64,000 nt of DNA from Cycas panzhihuaensis (GCA_023213395.1 CM041465.1:190347741-190411740), one strand, 5' to 3'. Numbered from the stretch's first letter, positions 12,900 to 24,650 are shown. The notes: generated by a model from the letters alone, not told the origin. Numbers and translations are program-made.

Positions 12900-13740
12900 C
12901 TTTTTCTATTTCATGATTAAAGCTTATACCCTTTAACACCATTACCATAGCCAATGAAAATAGTCATTTGTGCTTTAAAATCAAGCTTAGTCCTATGCAG
13001 GCTAGGAATATACATAAAAACTTCACAACTAAAAACTCTAAGATAACTAAGAGACGGTTTTATATTAGACTGCACTTCTTCAAGTGTTTTATATACTAAG
13101 GTAATCATCAGTGATCTATTTATTAGATAGCTTACAGTCATCGTAACCTTAGTCTAAAATTTCTTATCTAAACTAATAACACTAAGCATACTCCTCAATC
13201 TCTCTAATAAGGTCCTATTCATCCTTTTAGTAACTTAGTTCTACTATAGTGTATAGGGAGTTATCTTTTGCCTTAATATCCTGCACTGCTTATAGAACTA
13301 CTCAAACTCCTTTATATAAAACTCACCTCTGTTATTAGTCCTTAGCATCTTGATCTACTTATCACTCTGATTCTTGACCAAGGCCTTGAATCCTTTGAAT
13401 TTACTAAACACCTCTGATTTTTTCCTAAGAAATTATAACCATATATTTCTCGAGAAAGTATCTATGAATGAGATAAAATATTTAGACCCACCTAATGAGT
13501 GTATATCAACAGGCCCAAAAACATTATTATACACCAATTGTATAATACCCTTTGATCTCTTTGAGCTTGAAGGAAATTTGACCTAATTCTGTTTGTCATA
13601 TATACAATACTTACAAAAATTAAAATTAAAGAAGCTATTAATTCTAGAGATGTCTTCTTCCATATCTTTGGAGAACAAATCATAGAGGCCTTTCTCTCTA
13701 ATATGGCCTAATCTTTGATGCCACAATATAGTTTTACTAG
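12900..13740 (-). pseudogene. Cop2 integrase, degraded
   Basis: On the minus strand the zinc-binding start reads LWHQRLGHIREKGL at about 13735-13695. The core gives FISFIDTFSRKIW near 13480 and KMLRTNNRGEF near 13350, with the second catalytic Asp changed to Asn. The C-terminal part, 13141-12917, reads YLINRSLMITLVYKTLEE, then FSCEVFMYIP and FIGYGNGVKGYKL, as in copia integrase after the catalytic domain. The mutated Asp and the stops show it is inactive. Confidence 0.75.
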
Positions 13741-14984
13741 CAAGTGATACATAGGTCTCACCTACATTATTGCTACTTTCTGTAATAGTTAAACTCTAAC
13801 TGCTGGCACACATCATGATCATATCAAGCTTGTATAACATTCTAAATCAGACCCCTGTTACTAATATTAATGCCCCTTGAACCATTATATAACTATCTTT
13901 ATTAAAAATCACTTATATTTCTACATCACCCAAATGACTAAAAGATAATAGACTCATAGCTAAACCAAGAATATGATTGACATTAGGGATAGTTTTAATC
14001 TTTCCATCCTCAAATTAAATCTTCATCCTTCCATGACCTATAATTGTATATAGGTAATGATCCCTAAGAGATACTTCACCTCTAGTAATACTTTTGTATT
14101 CATAAAACCACTCCCTATATAAAGTAACATGAGACGAAGCATCGGTATTAATTAACCAAAGCTAAACATTTGACAACTTACCTGGGGTTACCAAATAAAC
14201 ATCACCATCAACTTCATTAAATGATTTTTCTATCATGGAAGAAGTAGTTTTAGGTGAGTTTCCCTTATCAACCTTAGCTCTTCATATGTCTAACCTTCCT
14301 ATATCTCTAACATATCAAGGTGCCTCTACTGAGAGATTCAGATTTCCCTCTAGATTTTGGTCATTTATTCTTAGGCCTTTATTGGTCATGGTATAATGTT
14401 TAACCTTTCACTATTAATGCTTCTTTTAAATGATCCTCAAAAGATTTTTACCTTGTCTCTTCTAACAATAAGGTAGTAATAACATTATTAAATTTTATAG
14501 TATAGAAGTAATGCTAATAATTATTATCGCAAGATTATCTAAGGAATTAAGCAGCGAATATAATAGAGTAATACACTTACCTTCCTTAAGCATCATTATC
14601 CTAATTGAAATAAGTTAGCCCACCATGATGTAAAATGTAATGAGATAATCTGCAACTACATCTCCATTAGTCATCCTACGTGAATATAGGTTTTTTTCAA
14701 AAAAATAGTTTATTAACGAAGGACTTAGTCTAATATATAACCCCTAACTTTTTCTAAAGATCTTTAGTCATAAACTTTGTAGCAACATTTAATAATATCA
14801 TGTTTGAAAGGTATAACCTTATCAAACTAACTATTTTTTTATCAAACTTATTCTAATATTTATTAGCCATATTTGTAGGCTTTATATCTGCTACACTGAT
14901 CTACTAATCCTTCTCGATGAGGATATCTTCCATATTTAACTTCCACAACTCAAAGTTCTGGCTATTAAACTTTTTAATCTCCAT
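13741..14984 (-). pseudogene. Cop2 gag and protease, degraded
   Basis: Gag starts with ATG at 14984 on the minus strand: MEIKKFNSQNFELWKLNMED, a typical copia gag opening (F.G.NF..WK). The stop after ILIEKD falls where copia gags continue. A worn zinc knuckle (CYRYRKVRHMKS) lies near 14310-14272. The protease box near 14160 reads WLINTDASSHVT, against WLLDTGASSHVT, so the catalytic Asp is Asn. Several stops are TAG or TAA. Confidence 0.75.
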
Positions 14985-15074
14985 CTTTGTAGAAAGTATC
15001 ATGATCTTTACACTCAAGTTTACCAAACAAGGCTCCCACTCACTAAATGACTTTTAATAAAACTAAAACTCTTA

Positions 15075-15086
15075 GCTCTGATATAA
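15075..15086 (-). other. Primer-binding site of Cop2
   Basis: Minus strand TTATATCAGAGC, two changes from TGGTATCAGAGC, 2 nt from the LTR at 15089. Confidence 0.7.
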
Positions 15087-15088
15087 AA

Positions 15089-15513
15089 AGAAGATAAAAT
15101 ATAACTATAGAAGTAATGTACTAATAGAACTCTAAATCATAATAGAACAGATAATATGAATAACCCAAGCACATAAAAAATAACACTAGGAGATTCTAGT
15201 CTAAGCATAGACCTTCTATTAATCTAAGCAACAACTAAAGAATTATTGAGAAAAAAACCCCAACTCTTTTCATTAACTCATTAAAAACTCATCCAACCTT
15301 TTACATGTATCACTATATAAGAATACATAGATACAACTTTACAAGACACCGCTTTATAGTTTTATAATACAATGGGCATAAATCATGGGCTAAAAAATAC
15401 TCCCATAAAACACTTAAAAAATAAAAATTTAGAGCTCCTACTAATGAATCCTAAGGCTTGGGTGTAACACCTATACCCATGTAATACTTACAAAATGTAT
15501 AACATATCCAACA
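15089..15513 (-). repeat. 5' LTR of Cop2
   Basis: 425 bp, ending ATATCCAACA. Target-site copy AGATT follows. Confidence 0.8.
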
Positions 15514-15631
15514 AGATTAGTATTAAGTAAAATAAAATAAATTATATTGATATAAGTTATAAAAATAAATTGAAGATGAAGAAAATAAAGGAGATAAGGA
15601 AAAAAACAACAAATATAAACTTCTAATAATC
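15514..15631 (-). repeat. 3' LTR of element C, piece 3
   Basis: Matches 32590-32700: AAATAAAATAAAT..TATTGATATAAG and GGAGATAAGGA occur in both. It ends with TAATC, the target-site copy of element B. Confidence 0.85.
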
Positions 15632-15862
15632 TAAAATGAGATTTTAATAACAATTCTCTAAATTTGAGGATACAAACAAGAATCTTGGAAAATATTGTAG
15701 TACTTTATTATAATTGATAAGATAGTTTATAAATAAAAGCTCACAATTTATTAAAAAAAGTATTAAAAGAACCCTAAAAGGAGATACTAGAGTACGCCCT
15801 ATAGAAAATAATAAGACTTAACAACCTCTCTTCTATAATAAGTTAGCCTTAAATATAAAAGA
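15632..15862 (-). repeat. Truncated 3' LTR of element B
   Basis: It aligns with 24263 onward (ATGAGATTTTAATAACAATTC against ATGAGATTTCAATAATAATTC) until CCTTAAATA. The remaining roughly 160 bases of the LTR are missing. Confidence 0.8.
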
Positions 15863-15924
15863 ATCAAACTAATTAATAGATTGAAGATGATAGTAGGTTT
15901 ATCACATATCCAATATTTAGAGGG

Positions 15925-17830
15925 TGTTTGTGAAGGACGTATGTATAGAGAGCATGATCTATGATCCACAGCGAAAGAAACTTTTAATTAGTTAGGATGT
16001 TACGTTTGATGAGTTAATGGTGTGTCATACTAAGAAGTCATCTAAAGATAGATTTTATCCTCGATGTATTCCCTTGCTAAGATGTGTTTCAATAAGTATA
16101 GAGGTTTATGAGTATAACATTGTGTTAGAAATAAAAATAGCACCTAGTTGGAGTAATGAGGAGGACCCATTGTAAGTAGATGCATAGACAACACTCCATG
16201 TTCTATTATGGGCTAGGAGGACTATTGAGGATTATAATATGATGGTTGAAGACCTAAAAGATAGTTGGAGAATAAGGAGTTAACATACTGGTTAAACTTT
16301 AGTGGTGGACACCAACAACTTCAACGATTCTATTTTATATAAGGAAATAAAAGAAGATCTGTGATGGAGAGCTATAATAGAGGAGGAGTATAATTTGATA
16401 ATGAAGAATGATCCATGGGATTTGGTTCTATTACCTACCTCTAAGAACCAAATTGGTTATAAATAGGTCTATAAGATGTGGAGAGGTAGAAAAGTAAAAG
16501 GCAAGATTTATTACATAGGATTTCTAAAAGAAAGAAAGAATTGACTATGAGAAGATATTTACACTAGTCTCCAAGATGTCAGTAGTTTGATTGATCTTTA
16601 TTTTAGTAGCTATATTTAGTTAGGAGTTATATCAAATTGACATAAAGTCAACATTCCTTAATAAATACTTAAAAGAGGAGATCTACATGACTCAACCTCT
16701 TACTTTTGTAAAGGAAGATTAGAAGCATTTAGTATGTTACTTGAAGAAATCTTTCTATGGCCTTAAATAAGCACCACATGCTTAGTATGACAAGATTGAT
16801 CCTAGATTGAAAGAAGATGGTTTTGTGATAATAGAATTAGACTTAAGTCTTTATATTCAAAAGAGCAGAACTATAATAGTTATTATTGTGTTATATGTTA
16901 ATGACTTTATTCTTATAGGTAATTGAAATAAGACTATTACGACTACAAAGGCCTATTTAGGGCATACTTTTGATATGACAAATCTCAAATATTTTCATTA
17001 CTTCTTAGGAATTGAGATTAGGTAGATGGATGATCATATCATGATGTTATAATAGTTGTATGTTAAAAACATGCTTAAGAGATTCAGTGTGAAGGATTAT
17101 AAACTAATAAAGACACTATATATAAAGGGCATAAAGCTTCTAAAGGATATGGACAAGCTAGTTATAGATAGGACTTTATATTGATAATTAATAAGGAGTT
17201 TAATTTACTTAACTCATACTAGGCTTAATATTACTTATGTTGTTGGATTGCTATCTTATTACATGCAAAATCCCCAATAACCTCATTAAATTGCTAAAAA
17301 GAGGATTCTAAAGTATGTTGAGGGAGCATACAATCTTGGCTTTAAATACCTTCTAGTGCAATAACAAACCTGCATGGGTATATTGATGTTGATTAGTGTG
17401 GAGATGTAGAAAATAGGAAATCAACTATAGGATATATTTTTTGTATTAGTAATGGGTTTATTTCATGGCAATCTAGGATGAAATCTATCACTACTTTATC
17501 TTCTGTAAGGCTAAGTTGTATGGTTGTAGGGGATTTTGGAGACTCTTAGAATTTCTTCTACCATACCTGTCATACACATTGATAATTAGAGTGTTATTTC
17601 ATAAAGAATTTATAATTTCGTATATGTATAAAGTGCATCGAGATTTAGAATCATTACATCCACGAGAAGATCTGCTTAGAGAGGTTGTAGGTTGAGTTTT
17701 ATCCAAGTGAAGAATAATTTATGGACATATTTACCAAAGCTCTTATTGAATACCACCTCATCAAGATTTGTGTAAATTTAAGACTTAACAAAGTTATCAT
17801 TGAGGGGGTACCTATTAACAAGGATAATAA
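15925..17830 (+). pseudogene. Element F integrase end, reverse transcriptase and RNase H, degraded
   Basis: About 15945-16015 reads MIYDPQRKKLLIS, a stop, then DVTFDEL, the C-terminal copia integrase motif. Near 16345-16470 it reads EEEYNLIMKNDPWDLVLLP, the start of reverse transcriptase. About 16590-16690 holds a QIDIKSTFL-like run, about 16725-16770 has VCYLKKSFYGL, and about 16885-16915 has VIIVLYVNDFI, where YVDD has become YVND. RNase H near 17380-17560 includes a GYIF segment and a SWQS-like box. TAG codons stand in for Gln or Trp several times. It is non-functional. Confidence 0.75.
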
Positions 17831-17880
17831 TAAAGGTTATTCCAACCTCTAGGAAGACTTCAGAACCCCACATTTACATT

Positions 17881-17889
17881 AAGGGAGGA
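17881..17889 (+). other. Polypurine tract of element F
   Basis: AAGGGAGGA immediately precedes the TGATAAAGTGG that begins the presumed 3' LTR. Confidence 0.5.
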
Positions 17890-18182
17890 TGATAAAGTGG
17901 CATGTTATCTATTTATCCTGACTAATATAAATATGGTAAATTAATTTGTAAATATATATGATGTATTAATTTGATATTTTTATGAGTAAACAAATGTAAT
18001 ATCATTATATTATATGAGGTATGTATGGATCTATTTAAAGGGATCTGAATTCCATTATACTTTAATAATTTTATATCAATATATTCTATATTCTATGGTA
18101 GGTTTTTACTATGAGGTTTTCCATGTCAATTCTATTGTGCGTTGCTTATTTTATGCTTGTTGTATATAGAAATGATATGTCC
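17890..18182 (+). repeat. Probable 3' LTR of element F
   Basis: Begins TGATAAAGTGGCATG after the polypurine tract. The later part (GGTAGGTTTTTACTATGAGGTTTTCC) resembles copia R-U5 sequence. The end at CCA is a guess, as no partner LTR is in the window. Confidence 0.45.
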
Positions 18183-18880
18183 ATCTGTGATTTCTATCAA
18201 TGGTTCTATTCCAAAGGTGCCATTGGTGGTTGGTAAGAAGATGATTAAGCAAAATAGTGAGATGTTATTCCTTATCTATAAGTAGCAAGATATATTGAGG
18301 TAATATGTTCTTGCTAAGGTTTTTCTTGAGATACAGGACATAGAATATTATATGAATTTTTATTCAGGGGGAAAGTCAAGTGCATATGTAACTTTACCAA
18401 TTTGATGAAGAGCCTTATATAGACAATTATAATAAGGATCTAACTCTTTGATTTTATGATGTTTAAATGACTATTACTTATATAGTTAAAGTTAAAGAAA
18501 TATAAAACCATCCACATCAAATGATTAATTAGAATGATAATGATCGACGAGTTATTTCATACAATTTTATGTTATTATAAAGTTTTATTCAAGTGCATAT
18601 AGAATCTAGTCTATGTCTTAGAGTTTTTTCTAGACTGTAGTAGTATAAATATTAGTGGTAAGAGTGTGATGAGATGGGGATAGATATCCATAGAGGGTCA
18701 AAAAGAGGGATATGTCAATCATTGAGTGATGTGAAGATTTGTACTAATATTATATAACAACTAGCCATAAAATCCATTAATATTGATATTCTAATGTAAA
18801 ATAATATAAATATATTTTTAAGATCTTATTAAGAACTTTAGATTCACCATTAGTTTGTAGATTATAAGCGAAGCTCATAT
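18183..18880. other. Unassigned decayed sequence inside element B
   Basis: The plus strand has an open run of 41 codons at the start (VISINGSIPKVPLVVGKKM within it) that I cannot place in any family. The rest is AT-rich with stops on both strands. By position it should contain the end of B's integrase, which I do not recognise here. Confidence 0.4.
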
Positions 18881-18899
18881 TGAACAAGGTCCTAAAGGC

Positions 18900-20720
18900 C
18901 TAAAAGAGTTTTTACTAAAATGTACTCATAAATTTTAGATCTTGATTATAGAATATTAATGATGGAAGCCTATGTAGATAAAACTTCAAATGGATATAAA
19001 GATCAACCTGGTAAGAAGCTTTGTAAGAAGTATAAAGAGGTAAAAGATATTCATACTTGGTAAGTCTATTAATTAATACCAATATTGATTTCAGCCTAGT
19101 AGATAATAGTAACCGAGTGATGAAATTCATAGGAATATCTTAATATTTACCTTGAGGAAGATTTAGAGGTTAAAAGAGGATAGATTGAGCTTTTATATTG
19201 ACTTTATTCATCTACAAGTATCACATTTAAAGATAAATAAAAAGTTGGAAGATTTCATATTAGGCCAATAGACATTAGATTAGATTTATCTATACGTTTT
19301 ATCAAATCCCAAATAACTACCAAGGGGAGTGGAATGGTATTCAACTAAAATTTGATTACAAAATGATTATATGGGGTAGATAAAAATTTGATTTCAGTAT
19401 AAGAGTTAGGAATTATATAATGACTAATCTTTATGAGTAGTAACTTTAGATACCTGCTTGTCAAACTCTAGGTGAGATAGAATATTGGTTGCCAAGTACA
19501 TTAAATGATTAGGGTTTAGAAATTGAATGAATATTAGGTTCATTAGTGAGGGCCTGTATGGGGGGTTCATTAATGAGGGACTCTATGGGGATATGAAAAA
19601 GAACATCAACAACCATATATTTCTTGTCTTTTTTATACTCAATAGATAAATCAAATACTTATAAATAGTCAATCCATTTAACTTATTCTTTTGATAGGAC
19701 TGGTTGATCTAGAAAGTGAGAAAGGCTATGGTTTTATGTTATGATAATAAACTTAGAGCCTAAAAGATACTGATGCCACTTATCAATAACATAAAAAATA
19801 GTTCTCATTTCATTTTTATAAGTCAATAAATGACATTCATGGTCTTTAAGTTTTATGACCTTTAAGTTTATGATTTTCAAATTCTATTAGGTATAAATTT
19901 TGCACCTAAATGATATTTATGCCAAATCTCGAAGCATCGCATTCTAATTAGAAGGGATAAGAGAAGTTTAGGATGGTAAGAATAGAGGAGGATGTTATAA
20001 CGGTGTTAAGATTATTAAAGGCTTTCTCTATCTCTTATGACCATTTAAATGCCTCATTTTATAGTAAATTTATGAGTGGAGCTACCAATGAGTCATAATT
20101 ATGAACAAACCATTGATGAAAGCTTATGAGTCTTAAGAAATCTTGTAACATAGTAGCGATTTTTGGCATAGGCTATGTGGTAATGACAAAAAATTTATCT
20201 AGATCAACTAAGACTTCTTTTGATAAAATAATATACTTGATATATTAGAAATATTTTCTTTTGAATTTATATTTAGGTTATTTAGCATACAATTTATGTT
20301 GGGCAAGGATCCATAGGATTGTTTCTAAATGTTAAAGATGATCATCTTAATTCTAATTATAAATAAGGGTATCGTTAAAAAATAATAATAATAAATTTAT
20401 GAATATAAGTGCCAAAGATTTTATTCATTAGAGCTTGGAATGTTATTGGGGTATTATAGAGGCCAAAAGGCATTACTTAAAATTTAAAGTGTAAATGATA
20501 TATTCTAAAGATGGTTTTATCATATTCTTCAGGACTAATAGGAATTCAAAAATATCTAGATTCAAGATCAAATTTAGAGAAAATAGTTATCCCATGGATT
20601 TCATCTAGCATATCATCAATTTGGGATATGAAAATTTTATTTTATATTACAATTTTATTAAGCTTTCGATATTTAATGTAAAGCTGAAAGGATATGTTCT
20701 TTCTCCCTAGAAAGATAATT
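18900..20720 (-). pseudogene. Element B reverse transcriptase, RNase H and integrase
   Basis: Reverse transcriptase, 20700-20200 on the minus strand, reads LYIKYRKLNKIV, then FISQIDDMLDEIHG, TIFSKFDLESRY and VMPFGL, all gypsy signatures. The catalytic box, expected as FFDDILIY, is worn to a frame reading FNDTLIYN near 20375; YAK and a LSKEV run follow as usual. RNase H near 20090-19900 has EAFKWS and ECDASRFGI, and near 19760-19690 FIIITKHKPFSLSR. Integrase, 19130-18915, reads ILVLINRLTKYEYLLPLYTS and IFYNQDLKF, the Asp-containing core with its first Asp changed to Asn. Reading frames hold for 50-100 codons between stops. Confidence 0.8.
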
Positions 20721-21229
20721 AGTATGGTATACATGATTTTACCTAATTGAATGATACCCATATCTGTTTATTCATTTATTATCTTCTCAATTTTTTTCTA
20801 AATATAAATTTCTATAAGGTGAAAGGCTAATTGGGTCATATGGTGATTTAAGTTCAATAGCATAATGAAAACCAAAGTCTAGGGTGATAATGGCTTAAAG
20901 GGGGGTAAATATAAATTGATATTTCTTGAGGATGTTCTAAGTAAGAGGATGAATATTTATTAAAGTTTGAATTTTATTAATGTAAAAGATATAACCAATA
21001 ATATTATTTAGATACTTGCACATTTCATTATGTGATATAAGTTGATTAGGAGGTGATCAGATCTTATATAATTTATGTGTTTGGCTAATATGATCTTTAA
21101 ATAAGATGAATGGGTTGGTAGGAGAAATATTCATGCCATAATTACCTAATGTTTAGAGCCATTGGACCCTAGACATGGAATCAAAAACTCCTATAGATAA
21201 GGAATAAAAATTGGATGTGAGATCATAGG

Positions 21230-22637
21230 TAAAAATTTAAAGATAAAGGCTTTTTATAGTACCTATATAGTATAAGGTCAGATGGTTGGGTAAGGAGTAA
21301 GTGAATCTCGTTTGTGGAATAATATAAATGTTTAGTTGTTGATCCAAAGAAATATCAAAAACTTTAATGACACACCACAATTAATTAATATTAATATGAG
21401 TATCTTTCAAATAGTGCATTTTACACGAAGTGACTCTAGGTAGGATGTAGAAGAAACTATTGATAAGAATATGTAAAACTAGGAAATAGGTAAGGGAGAT
21501 TCTTAAGTAGGCTCATCCTCAAGTTCTAGTTTAATTTTTACTTCAAAAACATCTTCAATATTAGCGTCAATGGTGAAAATCATATGCCTTACCTTACACA
21601 CCTTTATATGACTAAGAGCCTACTTTTCTAAGTACTTGACATAAAAGATAGCCTTTAATCAATGATTAACTTCTATAAATGAAATATAAATTGGGTCTAA
21701 AGAGGAGTCTAGTGTTGGCCATTAGACTTTATCTGATTAAGGATGTTGATGTTATTGATCAAATTAGAGAGGATGTCATTACTATGAAGAGTCTCTCCTA
21801 AAAGTATATGAGTGATCTATCATAAATTTTATAGGTCTACCTTGGTCATAGCATCTCTCCAACTACCTTGGTCATAGAGACGGCATCCTTTAAGGAGTGT
21901 AAGGGAGCAATGTTTAAGCACATCTAAATATATTCCTTAAGACCTAAAATATAAATGTCAATGAGACTTATTCCTTTGAGTTATTGAAAGACTTCGTTCT
22001 ATAATGTTTGAAACTTATAAGTGTATATCTTTATTGAAGTTGTTTATATTTATATGGTAAGTTGGTTGAAGAAACAATGATTCTATGTATCATTGTATTA
22101 CTCAAGAAAAACTCTTAGAGAATAGGTCCTATATTTGGTTTATTGGATTCTCTTATTTTTACCATTAGAATTAATGATGAGCTTTTCCATCTAAGTGGAT
22201 TAAAGTAAATACTAATCGTTCTACTATTAAAATGGGATTTAAGGCAAAATATGACTCCAAGTTACTAATCCAATTTAGGGAAAAATCTATATTAAGATTA
22301 AGGTCAAAGGTTATTATGGTGATCTTCTAATGGGCTTATGTTTATCAGGGAGTAAATGGTGGCGGTGCTCTTGAGTTATTAAAGGTGGATGGACCTATGC
22401 ACAGGGTAAAAGAATTAGATTGCATCTACTAAAATATTCTATCTATTTTTTAATCAAGAGTACCCTATTATTATTCAAACATGTTTTATTTTTATTCAAA
22501 TGAGTCATGCTTCTATCTAGAATCCTTAACCTATTAATCCAAACTTATTAAGCCCTTATTCAATGCATCGATGTTATTAAACATTTCTTAGAAGTGGATC
22601 TCAAATACATGAATGTGATCTGTCTGTATGGGTGCCA
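21230..22637 (-). pseudogene. Element B gag and protease
   Basis: Gag starts with ATG near 22637 on the minus strand: MAPIQTDHIHVFEIH. It matches the start of element J's gag (MTPTQTNQPFVLETH at 61476). At about 21350-21235 the protease-to-transcriptase linker reads TRFTYSLPNHLTLYYIGTIK, nearly identical to TRFTYSLLRYHTLYYIGTIK in J. The protease active site near 21470 reads VLHILINSFFY, with no D-S/T-G triad left. The part between has no clear zinc knuckle. These matches are what tie B and J into one family. Confidence 0.7.
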
Positions 22638-23088
22638 TAAAGATGGAATCCAATGTCATAAAGGGAAGAAAATAATTGTAAGAAAAGGGGTTGGTAAGAA
22701 CAAGGGTACTCATCAAGAGGTGGGAGAAGATAAATAGAATGGGATTTTAGGAAGTTGGGTAGAAAAAAATAAGGGGGTGAGGGTGTCTATAGCATGTTGA
22801 GCCCCCAAAAATATATAATAATGTTATATAAAGAACCAAGATAAGTGTGAAGTGCTTATCAAAATGGCATAGGTGAGATTTAAGGGTGAAAGTTAGGTGG
22901 AAGGGCCCACAAAATGCCTATATGTTATACCCTAAAAATGACGATTAAAGTTACCCTAGTGAAAAATGATTAGTGCACCATGTTGATTAGGATATTTTTG
23001 AAGTCATGGACCTATCTTTTTCTAGAGTCTACTCATACAACTTTTGTCTAAATTAAAGAAGTATTATGTAAAGTGACCTTACAAACTC

Positions 23089-23106
23089 CTCTCTCTCTCT
23101 CTCTCT
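23089..23106. repeat. (CT)9 microsatellite
   Basis: Nine uninterrupted CT units in the leader of element B. Confidence 0.95.
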
Positions 23107-23287
23107 AATATTAAATACAAGAGGTAGAAATTGAAGTAAAATATTTGGTATAGGATTCAAAAATTCTATTGAAGGTTTCAACAAGATGCTTAAAATTACT
23201 TTGATATTAGTTCTATAATACAATTCAATGTTATCATATTATAAGATTTGTTATTATAACCATAGTCCAAAATTATGTGGTTTAATA

Positions 23288-23405
23288 TTATTACTTGTAA
23301 TATACATAATTCATAGGTTTAACTACTTTATAAAAGTACTTTGGCATTGTTACTTGTGATATAAATATTTCACAAGTTTAACCACTTTATAGAAGTACAA
23401 TGGTC
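23288..23405. repeat. 59-bp tandem pair in the leader of element B
   Basis: Copy 1 (23288-23346) and copy 2 (23347-23405) share TTACTTGT.ATATA, .A.AGTTTAAC.ACTTTATA and AAGTAC. They differ at roughly one base in five. Confidence 0.8.
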
Positions 23406-24248
23406 TCAATAGTCTTGTATTAGGTCTTGAAGTACCTAATACTTAAGAATAGGGTGTACTTGGTTCTTGAGGCCCCTCAATAAAGTTATTAAGCATTACT
23501 ATCACTTCGCTCAATCTCTCAAGGCATTAACTATGGAGGAACCTATACCGTAGTCATGATAGCTATGTTGGGTTCTTTGTAAGGAGTAGCTTCCCGATGC
23601 TAACGACTAACTAGAGGATAAGCAGTTAATAGGTTACTTATTCTATGTAAGGTAGGGGAGCATATAAGGCACCTCTAATATACTTGAAGGTTTGTGGAGT
23701 CTCAATGGAACCTACAATAAGATATTCATAAATAGAACAAATACCTCCACAGGATCAAACGATACCCTTAAGGTACCTCAATTGTATTAACAGAACATCC
23801 TTTCAACATGATACACATATGATACACTATATTGTATATTTATAATACATGTCAAGATAGTGAGAGTGGGACCCACTTGCATGTGGGACAAAACAAATGT
23901 GCATTAATATTCCAACAAGCCAAGCTCTATATAAGGCCTACATAAGCAATGTTATCTAGTTTATTTTATACACAACTATATATCCACATATACTTGGTTG
24001 AAAATGATAGATCCTTATGATGTTTAAAGAACCCTAATATAGGGCATCTACCTACCATTAGGGGATATAAGGAGGAAGGGACTTGTTTCCCACTTATAAT
24101 TGACTACATAGCTTTTAGAAAGTAATAATAACAAAGAAAATAAAACATGAAAGTAGGAGAGGGTTTCTAGAATTTCACTAGAGAAAAAACAATCCTAATT
24201 TTTTTATTCCTCCAATTATTGTCCTTCTTTGGATATACTAGTGACTTA

Positions 24249-24260
24249 GCTCTAATACCA
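24249..24260 (-). other. Primer-binding site of element B
   Basis: Minus strand TGGTATTAGAGC, one C->T change from the tRNA-iMet complement, 2 nt from the LTR. Confidence 0.85.
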
Positions 24261-24262
24261 CT

Positions 24263-24650
24263 TAGAATGAGATTTCAATAATAATTCTCCAAACTTAAGA
24301 ACATAAATAAAAATCTCAGATAATATTGTAATACTATATTATAATTTATAAGATGATTATAAAGAAGAGATCACAAGTTTACTAAAAAGAGCACCAAAAG
24401 GAGTATTGAAGTATAACCTTTAGAAAATAACAAGACTAAAAAACCTTCCCTTTACAATAAGTTATCCTTAAATAGGTGAGAGAGGCCCTTTTCCTTAAGT
24501 TACTATTGGTAGAAAAAATTATCTTAATTTCCATTGACAAACATAAGCAACTTGTATATAAAGGTTAATGGCCAACCCTAACCATCAAATTTTCATTTGT
24601 ATAAGTGTTAACTTGACCATTTCTACCTAATGAAGACTTGTCATACAACA
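24263..24650 (-). repeat. 5' LTR of element B
   Basis: 388 bp. On the minus strand it starts TGTTGTATGAC and ends TCTCATTCTA (CA has become TA). Flanked by TAATC at 24651-24655. Confidence 0.85.

Larger units (their letters stand above)
10610..15513 (-). mobile_element. Cop2: decayed full-length Ty1/copia element
   Basis: A 4.9-kb copia element, minus strand, in the 3' LTR of element C. The LTRs are 10610-10997 and 15089-15513; the left one has lost about 37 bases. The target duplication reads AGATG (10605-10609) and AGATT (15514-15518). The uninterrupted LTR of C has GGATAAATAGTAAAG at the matching place (about 32591), which fits an insertion at that point. Gag, protease, integrase, reverse transcriptase and RNase H follow in copia order. 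Confidence 0.85.
15863..18182 (+). mobile_element. Element F: 5'-truncated Ty1/copia fragment
   Basis: Plus-strand copia sequence from the end of integrase to a probable 3' LTR. There is no 5' LTR, gag or integrase core, and the first copia motif appears about 65 bases after B's LTR breaks off. A deletion joining B's LTR to the inside of F explains both truncations. The right limit rests on a CCA that could end the LTR and is uncertain. Confidence 0.6.
22638..24248 (-). other. Long leader of element B, about 1.6 kb
   Basis: No coding motif. Read on the minus strand it follows the same course as the leader of element J: after the primer-binding site both have a T-run with TCTC..GTGAAA and AGAAACCCTCTC, then GGTAGAT.CCCTAT, then a GTATATGT segment, then a TA.GCC(T/C)TA.ATAG segment. 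A plus-strand CTCTATATAAGG near 23925 is therefore unlikely to be a promoter. A CT run and a tandem pair lie inside. Confidence 0.6.
15632..24650 (-). mobile_element. Element B: Ty3/gypsy element with TAATC target duplication
   Basis: A minus-strand gypsy element in the 3' LTR of element C. Perfect 5-bp duplications TAATC lie at 15627-15631 and 24651-24655. Joining the flanks gives CTTCTAATAATCTTCCATATG, which matches the uninterrupted LTR at about 32685 (CTACTATTAATTTGTCATATA). The 5' LTR is 24263-24650 (388 bp). The 3' LTR is cut short at about 15862, where copia fragment F begins. Coding order from right to left is gag, protease, reverse transcriptase, RNase H, integrase, which is gypsy. 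Its leader, gag start and protease-linker match element J, so B and J are one family. Confidence 0.85.

Noticed and set aside
22795-24108. A possible 1.3-kb solo LTR (TGTTGAGCCCCC to GACTACA) with near-duplicate flanks TAGCA/TAGCT and a TATA-like CTCTATATAAGG
   Set aside because: The same landmarks occur in the leader of element J in the same order, so the block is part of B's own leader; the flank match is 4 of 5 and likely chance.
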